The notes under the pieces were generated by a model. That model was not told the DNA's origin and ran no database searches. It worked only from the letters and a program-made list of their open reading frames with translations. Positions 60,080-64,000 of a stretch of DNA of 64,000 bases are shown here, piece after piece. A program made the position numbers and the translations under genes. How positions within the stretch are numbered: the stretch's first letter is position 1; every line of letters starts with the position of its first letter. Source of the DNA: Saccharum officinarum (lineage: Eukaryota > Streptophyta > Magnoliopsida > Poales > Poaceae); contig CM036162.1 of assembly GCA_020631735.1 (NCBI GenBank), forward strand, positions 92,552,401-92,616,400, given 5' to 3'.

Positions 60080-60285
60080 TGTTAGACAATATAATTATAG
60101 TAGTGGCTTGGCTTAGTCCTCTAGACGTTGTTAGACAATATAATTATAGTAGTGGCTTGGCTTAGTCCTCCAGACGTAGCGCGTCCGTCGTGGCCGCTCG
60201 CATGACCATCCGCATGCACAGCATGCGTGTGCAATGTATATGTACACACAAACATTGATCAATGAATACAATTCAATCACTTTCA
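60080..60285 (+). repeat. Copia 3' LTR
   Basis: Same length and same internal 49-bp duplication as the 5' LTR, with four substitutions by eye. Confidence 0.93.
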
Positions 60286-60831
60286 CTGGTGACCAACTAG
60301 CTATCTGTATGCTTGTGAGGAGCTGAAACTAGCACCCCAAATGAATCTCCGAATATCCTTATTTTCTGTTGGTATGATATTTTCCAAGACCAGCAGTATG
60401 TGTTGCATTTGTTCAAAAGCCTCCTTTGAAATGGGCAGGTGCAGCAGCTGAGTGAAATCACTTCGCTCATAAACCTTGTGAGCAGCAATATACTTGTTCT
60501 TTGCAAAGGAGTAAAGCTCATGTGTTAGGGTTTTGAGATCTTGAATATTTCAGTTGTCTTGTCAAAATAAGATGCTGCTACCATTCTTCATTTCTACCTT
60601 TGCTATCTCTTTGAAACTTGGAAGGAGCTTGAGGATGTCTCTCCACCAATAAGAGCCCTTCTTTACATATCTTGGTAATTTCTTATTTTTATAGTGTTTT
60701 TCCCACACTAGGTGTACCCAAGGTATATCTTGCTTATTGAAGAACTTGTTGAGATTCTTAAGCCTACGACACAAGCCAACTCCGCCAGCCATGAAGGAGC
60801 ATCTGGCGGAGTTGGCTTGTGTCGTAGTCAA
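60286..60831 (-). pseudogene. LINE upstream part of the zf-RVT region
   Basis: Minus-strand frames give NLNKFFNKQDIPWVHLVWEK, GSYWWRDILKLLPSFKEIAK, KVYERSDFTQLLHLPISKEA and ENIIPTENKDIRRFIWGASF, the stretch before zf-RVT in plant LINE ORF2. A stop follows ILF near 60562. Together with 51419-52028 it is one LINE fragment split by the Copia element. Confidence 0.82.
60764..60827. repeat. Perfect 25-bp inverted repeat with 14-base spacer
   Basis: Arms 60764-60788 and 60803-60827 are exact reverse complements (starting CTACGACACAAGCC). The left arm lies in the LINE frame; the right arm runs into non-LINE sequence. A stable hairpin in DNA or RNA. Confidence 0.95.
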
Positions 60832-61034
60832 TGTTTTTTCTAAAAGGTTGAGAATAAATTAAACTGCTAATTAAATAGAATAAATGATCGATTAAACAAA
60901 AACGATGTGCCTAATGTTTACATATTGTTTAAAGGGCTAAAGGTTGTTTAGACGATCAATTGATCATAGTACTATCATGGGGTGGTCTGGCCAACCAAGA
61001 GTTTTAATTTGATTTCTTCCTTGTAAAATATATA
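60832..61034. other. Intergenic AT-rich DNA
   Basis: No feature recognised between the LINE fragment and the next MITE. Confidence 0.4.
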
Positions 61035-61294
61035 GGGCCTCTTTGAATCCACACAACTAAAGTTTAGCTAGCTAAAATTTCAAAGCTAAACTTTAGCCAG
61101 CTAAAGTTTTCTCAGCTAAGTTTTAGCTAGGATGTTTGGATCGTCCAGCTAATAGACTCACGTAAACTTTAGATGGGTTAGCTAGGTTGAAGTAACTACC
61201 CAACTAAACTTTAGCTGATTTTTTAACTGGGCCGTTTGGACCTATAGCAGCTAAATTTAGCTAGCTAAAGTTTAGTTGGTGGATCAAACAGGCC
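61035..61294. mobile_element. hAT-like MITE with many TAGCTAAA subterminal repeats
   Basis: Ends GGGCCTCTTTGAATCC and GGATCAAACAGGCC. The interior repeats AGCTAAAGTTTAGC-type words in both orientations. A common grass repeat type; target duplication not resolved. Confidence 0.6.
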
Positions 61295-61408
61295 TATTAG
61301 AAGTGAGAGGGACTAATCAGAATAGGAGACTCTTGTAAAGCGTAAAGGGACACGTAGCAGTAGCAGGTCTGCAGCAGTTGCATAGTCGTTCCAACCAAAA
61401 GAAAGAAA

Positions 61409-61670
61409 GGCCTGTTTAGTTTCCCAAATTCACCTCTAAATTTTACTATGCAAAAAGAAGATTTCCCATCATATCAAAATACCGGCACATATATGGAGAA
61501 ATATATGTAGATGAAATCAAAAACTAATTGCACAGTTTGGTTGTACTTTGCGCGACGAACGTTTTGAGCCTAATTAATCAATGTTTAGATAATTATTGCC
61601 AAATAAAAACAAAATTGCTACAGTGCTCACATTAATTCAGGGAGGCCCAAATCGGGCATCTAAACACGGC
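61409..61670. mobile_element. MITE related to that at 45489-45752
   Basis: GGCCTGTTTAGTTTCCC to GGCATCTAAACACGGC. Shares AAAAAGAAGATTTCCCATCA and TTTGCGCGACGAACGTTTTG with the 45489 copy. Confidence 0.6.
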
Positions 61671-61760
61671 AAGACAATTTTTTAACTTTGACCAGTAATA
61701 TGTGAAGAATTTGTAAAGCAAGGTTGTATCTCTAGTCCTATCTGTTGAAGTATGAACATG

Positions 61761-62145
61761 TTACAGTTTGTTTGTGAGCTACTTTACTGTATGCCAGGAA
61801 CGGTCGGTTGGCCGGTTGGTCAATCCGACTCAGTACCTCCCTCCCTGAGATGGTCTGGGTTCGAGCCCTCAGTGGCTCACCCTTTGTGGCCTCGGCCACA
61901 GTGACGGAGAGGGAACACCCTTTGTGGCCTCGGCCACAGTGACATATTACAGTTTGTTTGTGAGCTACTTTACTGTATGCAGGGAACGGTCAGCTGGTCG
62001 GTTGGTCAGTTCGACTCAGTACCTCCCTCCCCGGGATGGTCTGGGTTCGAGCCCTCGGTGGCTCACCCTTTGTGGCCTCGGCCACAGTGATGGAGAGGGA
62101 ACACCCTTTGTGGCCTCGGCCACAGTGACGGAGAGGGAAAAAAAT
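61761..62145. repeat. Higher-order tandem repeat, 186-bp units with 38-bp sub-units
   Basis: TTACAGTTTGTTTGTGAGCT at 61761 recurs at 61947 with everything between. Each unit ends with two or more copies of CACCCTTTGTGGCCTCGGCC. Each also has GGGTTCGAGCCCTC, an excellent tRNA-type B box, hinting at SINE origin. Confidence 0.85.
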
Positions 62146-62341
62146 CTCCCTCGTCTGTCCCACGTCTAAAACACAGGTCTGTGGTCGGCTTATCTCACGA
62201 AGCTATGGTGCCGCTGTGTAAGAGTAGGGCAAGGGTTCAGAGGTTTTTTTGATCTACGTGAAAAGATATTTTCTATACCGGAATATCCGGCGGCTATGTA
62301 GCCACCGCGGATCGAGTTTTACTTTACTGTATGCAGGCTAA

Positions 62342-62582
62342 GGCCTTGTTTAGTTCCCCTCAAAATTCCAAGTTTTTTCACTCTCTCTCCATCATATCAA
62401 TTTTTAGCCGCTTGCATGGAGTATTAAATGTAGGTAAAAAAATAATTAATTACACAGTTTAGTTGGAAATCATGAGATGAATCTTCTGAGCCTAGTTGGT
62501 CCACGATTGGACAATATTTGTCAAATAAGACGAAAGTGGTACTATTCATCAGGTTGAAAAAACTTTCAATCTAAACAAGGTC
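62342..62582. mobile_element. MITE with GGCCTTGTTTAG / CTAAACAAGGTC ends
   Basis: Inverted ends as stated. The interior has TTAGTTGGAAATCATGAGAT and GAGCCTAGTTGGTCCACGAT, the same family as the 46152 element. Confidence 0.7.
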
Positions 62583-63021
62583 TGTTATGAGATTTTGTGG
62601 AAGTTGAGGATAGAAGTAAATCAAATTTACCTGCACTGGTCCTGAATCTTGATCCTGGTCCTGGGTGGTCATAATGGAGAACTCAAACGTGGTTGACGAC
62701 TGAGCCTGATGAGATATGGCTGATCATGCGCTTCTTGTTTCTGAGCTTCTTCAGCCCCCTGCCTGCTACATCACCTACAAAGTAGCTGCGTCATTAACTG
62801 CGAGTAAAAACCATGTGACACTGACAGTAAAGATACTAGTAACCATGTTGGAGTGGCACAAGGGATCTTCCTGGCAGTGGTCATCAGGACGGCCTTTTGA
62901 GTGTGGCTGCATGCATGCATGCAGACGCTGGACGGTCCACGAATCGATGCATGTCAGTCTACGGCCTTTCATGTTTTTTACATCGGTGTCTTTTTTTTCC
63001 TTTATTCTTAAGAGGTCTAGA
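62583..63021. other. Intergenic, no recognised gene
   Basis: A plus-strand open frame at 62716-63108 runs into the Stowaway element and resembles nothing known. Not called. Confidence 0.4.
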
Positions 63022-63255
63022 CTCTCTGTTCTAAATAATAATTCATTTCACTTTTTCGATTTTAAGTTTGATCGCTCGTTTTATTTAAAAAAAATTATGC
63101 AAACATAATCAATTTAAGTCATTTTTGAAGAACTTTTGTTAATAAAGCACGCCACAACAAAAGAAGTGATATTTAACATAAATTTTTAAATAAGACGAGT
63201 GATCAAATTTGGTGTAAAAAAGTCAAACGAGCTATAATTTAGAACGGATTTAGTA
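63022..63255. mobile_element. Stowaway-like MITE
   Basis: Ends CTCTCTGTTCTAAATAATA and TATAATTTAGAACGGATTTA are inverted repeats of Stowaway type. The inner arms TTTGATCGCTCGTTTTATTT and AAATAAGACGAGTGATCAAA also pair, so the element folds over its length. Confidence 0.8.
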
Positions 63256-64000
63256 CGTACTAGTATATGTTTTCCCCATTTGAAGATACAGTATAGGTTC
63301 TTGCGCAGTCATTTTCAAGTACGAGTAGCAGGTCCACGTGAACACACACATTGTACGTGTGGACTTGCTTGGTTTTCTCCTTGTACACGGAACAGTACTA
63401 TAGCTGCTACTTTGTGCATGTTCTGAACTTCTGATCCACGTGAACACACTGCATCTTGTCCGGGTGACCGAGATAATAGACATACAGTGATCACTCCACT
63501 CCGATCCTCTCAAGCGGTCAAGTTTAGCTGAATGCATGCAGAGGCGAGACGCTGCTCGGCTGCTGCATCCTTTCTCGTCCCCTCCTCCCTGTCCCTGTCC
63601 CTGGTTCCGGACGAGGACGGCATGTTGTATTGAACTTGTACTGTTGTGTCATTGCCTCGAGAAACCAGCTAGATCGAGTACCTGTTCTAGCTTAGACGCC
63701 AGCTAGCACGCCGATCAGGATTCAGGAACCAGGATATGCTGCTTGCTAGCTAGCTTCGTCAGTCCCCTGCTGAGAGCAAAAGCTAAGGCGGGCCTGCATG
63801 GCTGCATGGTCGATCGATTAGATCGATGAACACACAAACGATCCATATATGCGTTTGTGTGTTCATCGATGCTGTTGGCCGCTGCACTGCTGCTGCAAAA
63901 GGTAGCCCGGTTGGGCCATTGTTTCTTCGCATGCATGGGCAGCTTTGCAGATTGATGGAGCTCCGGTTCTCGATCTGACGATTGGCGTAACTAGTAGCTA
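63256..64000. other. Intergenic DNA at the right edge
   Basis: Contains a perfect short hairpin (63822-63870) and no supported gene. Confidence 0.4.
63822..63870. repeat. Perfect 19-bp inverted repeat with 11-base loop
   Basis: ATCGATGAACACACAAACG (63822-63840) and its exact reverse complement (63852-63870). Could be a tiny fold-back element or form a structured RNA; no known microRNA recognised. Confidence 0.9.

Larger units (their letters stand above)
52029..60285 (+). mobile_element. Ty1/Copia LTR retrotransposon with nested insertions
   Basis: Both LTRs are 206 bp (52029-52234 and 60080-60285), flanked by a perfect CTGGT duplication (52024-52028 and 60286-60290). Order gag, protease, integrase, reverse transcriptase, RNase H is that of Copia. 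The LTRs differ at 4 sites by eye, suggesting insertion well under 1-2 Myr ago. A 2.4-kb solo LTR and a 0.5-kb DNA element have inserted since. Coding is broken by a gag frameshift near 52870, TAA at 52946-52948 and TAG at 58760-58762. It inserted into a LINE. Confidence 0.95.

Overview
The window looks like nuclear DNA of a panicoid grass, probably Andropogoneae (Sorghum/Saccharum/Miscanthus type). The signs are intron-rich genes with plant splice sites, a plant tRNA-Asn, Stowaway-, Tourist- and hAT-type MITEs, Gypsy and Copia elements with target-site duplications (TSDs), and MIR169 hairpins a few tens of kb from a bHLH137-like gene. As I recall, that linkage has been described for sorghum and other cereals. 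A 100-N gap and an unmerged contig overlap show it is a draft assembly.

Layout. 1-4.2 kb (minus): a phytyl-ester-synthase/diacylglycerol-acyltransferase (PES) relative running off the left edge, with a frameshift in exon 1 and loss of the hydrolase nucleophile segment in exon 4. 4.2-12.4 kb: MITEs and a 1.77-kb sequence present on both sides of the N gap, plus an Ac/Ds-like hAT element. 12.9-26.8 kb: a MIR169 cluster, with one hairpin at 12.9 kb and two more at 24.9 and 25.1 kb. An 8.4-kb degenerate Gypsy element lies between the first and second. 27.9-29.9 kb (minus): a His-rich CYSTM protein gene with a probable GC-AG intron, divergent from tRNA-Asn(GTT). 31.2-36.2 kb: a probable solo LTR holding a second LTR-like element. 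38.2-40.6 kb (plus): an intact CFAP20/BUG22 homologue of 190 residues. 41-48.7 kb: GC-rich intergenic DNA, a MITE pile-up and truncated LINE tails. 49.3-50.9 kb (minus): an intact 279-residue bHLH137-like factor. 51.4-60.8 kb: a LINE fragment split by a Copia element, itself split by a solo LTR and a short DNA element. 60.8-64 kb: MITEs, a higher-order tandem repeat and two perfect inverted repeats.

Intact protein genes appear to be three: CYSTM, CFAP20 and bHLH137-like. The regulatory centre is the MIR169 cluster, whose family targets NF-YA transcripts. The three hairpins look like local duplicates, two of them close enough for one primary transcript. All exon boundaries, TSDs and repeat counts were read by eye. 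No alignment or folding program was run.
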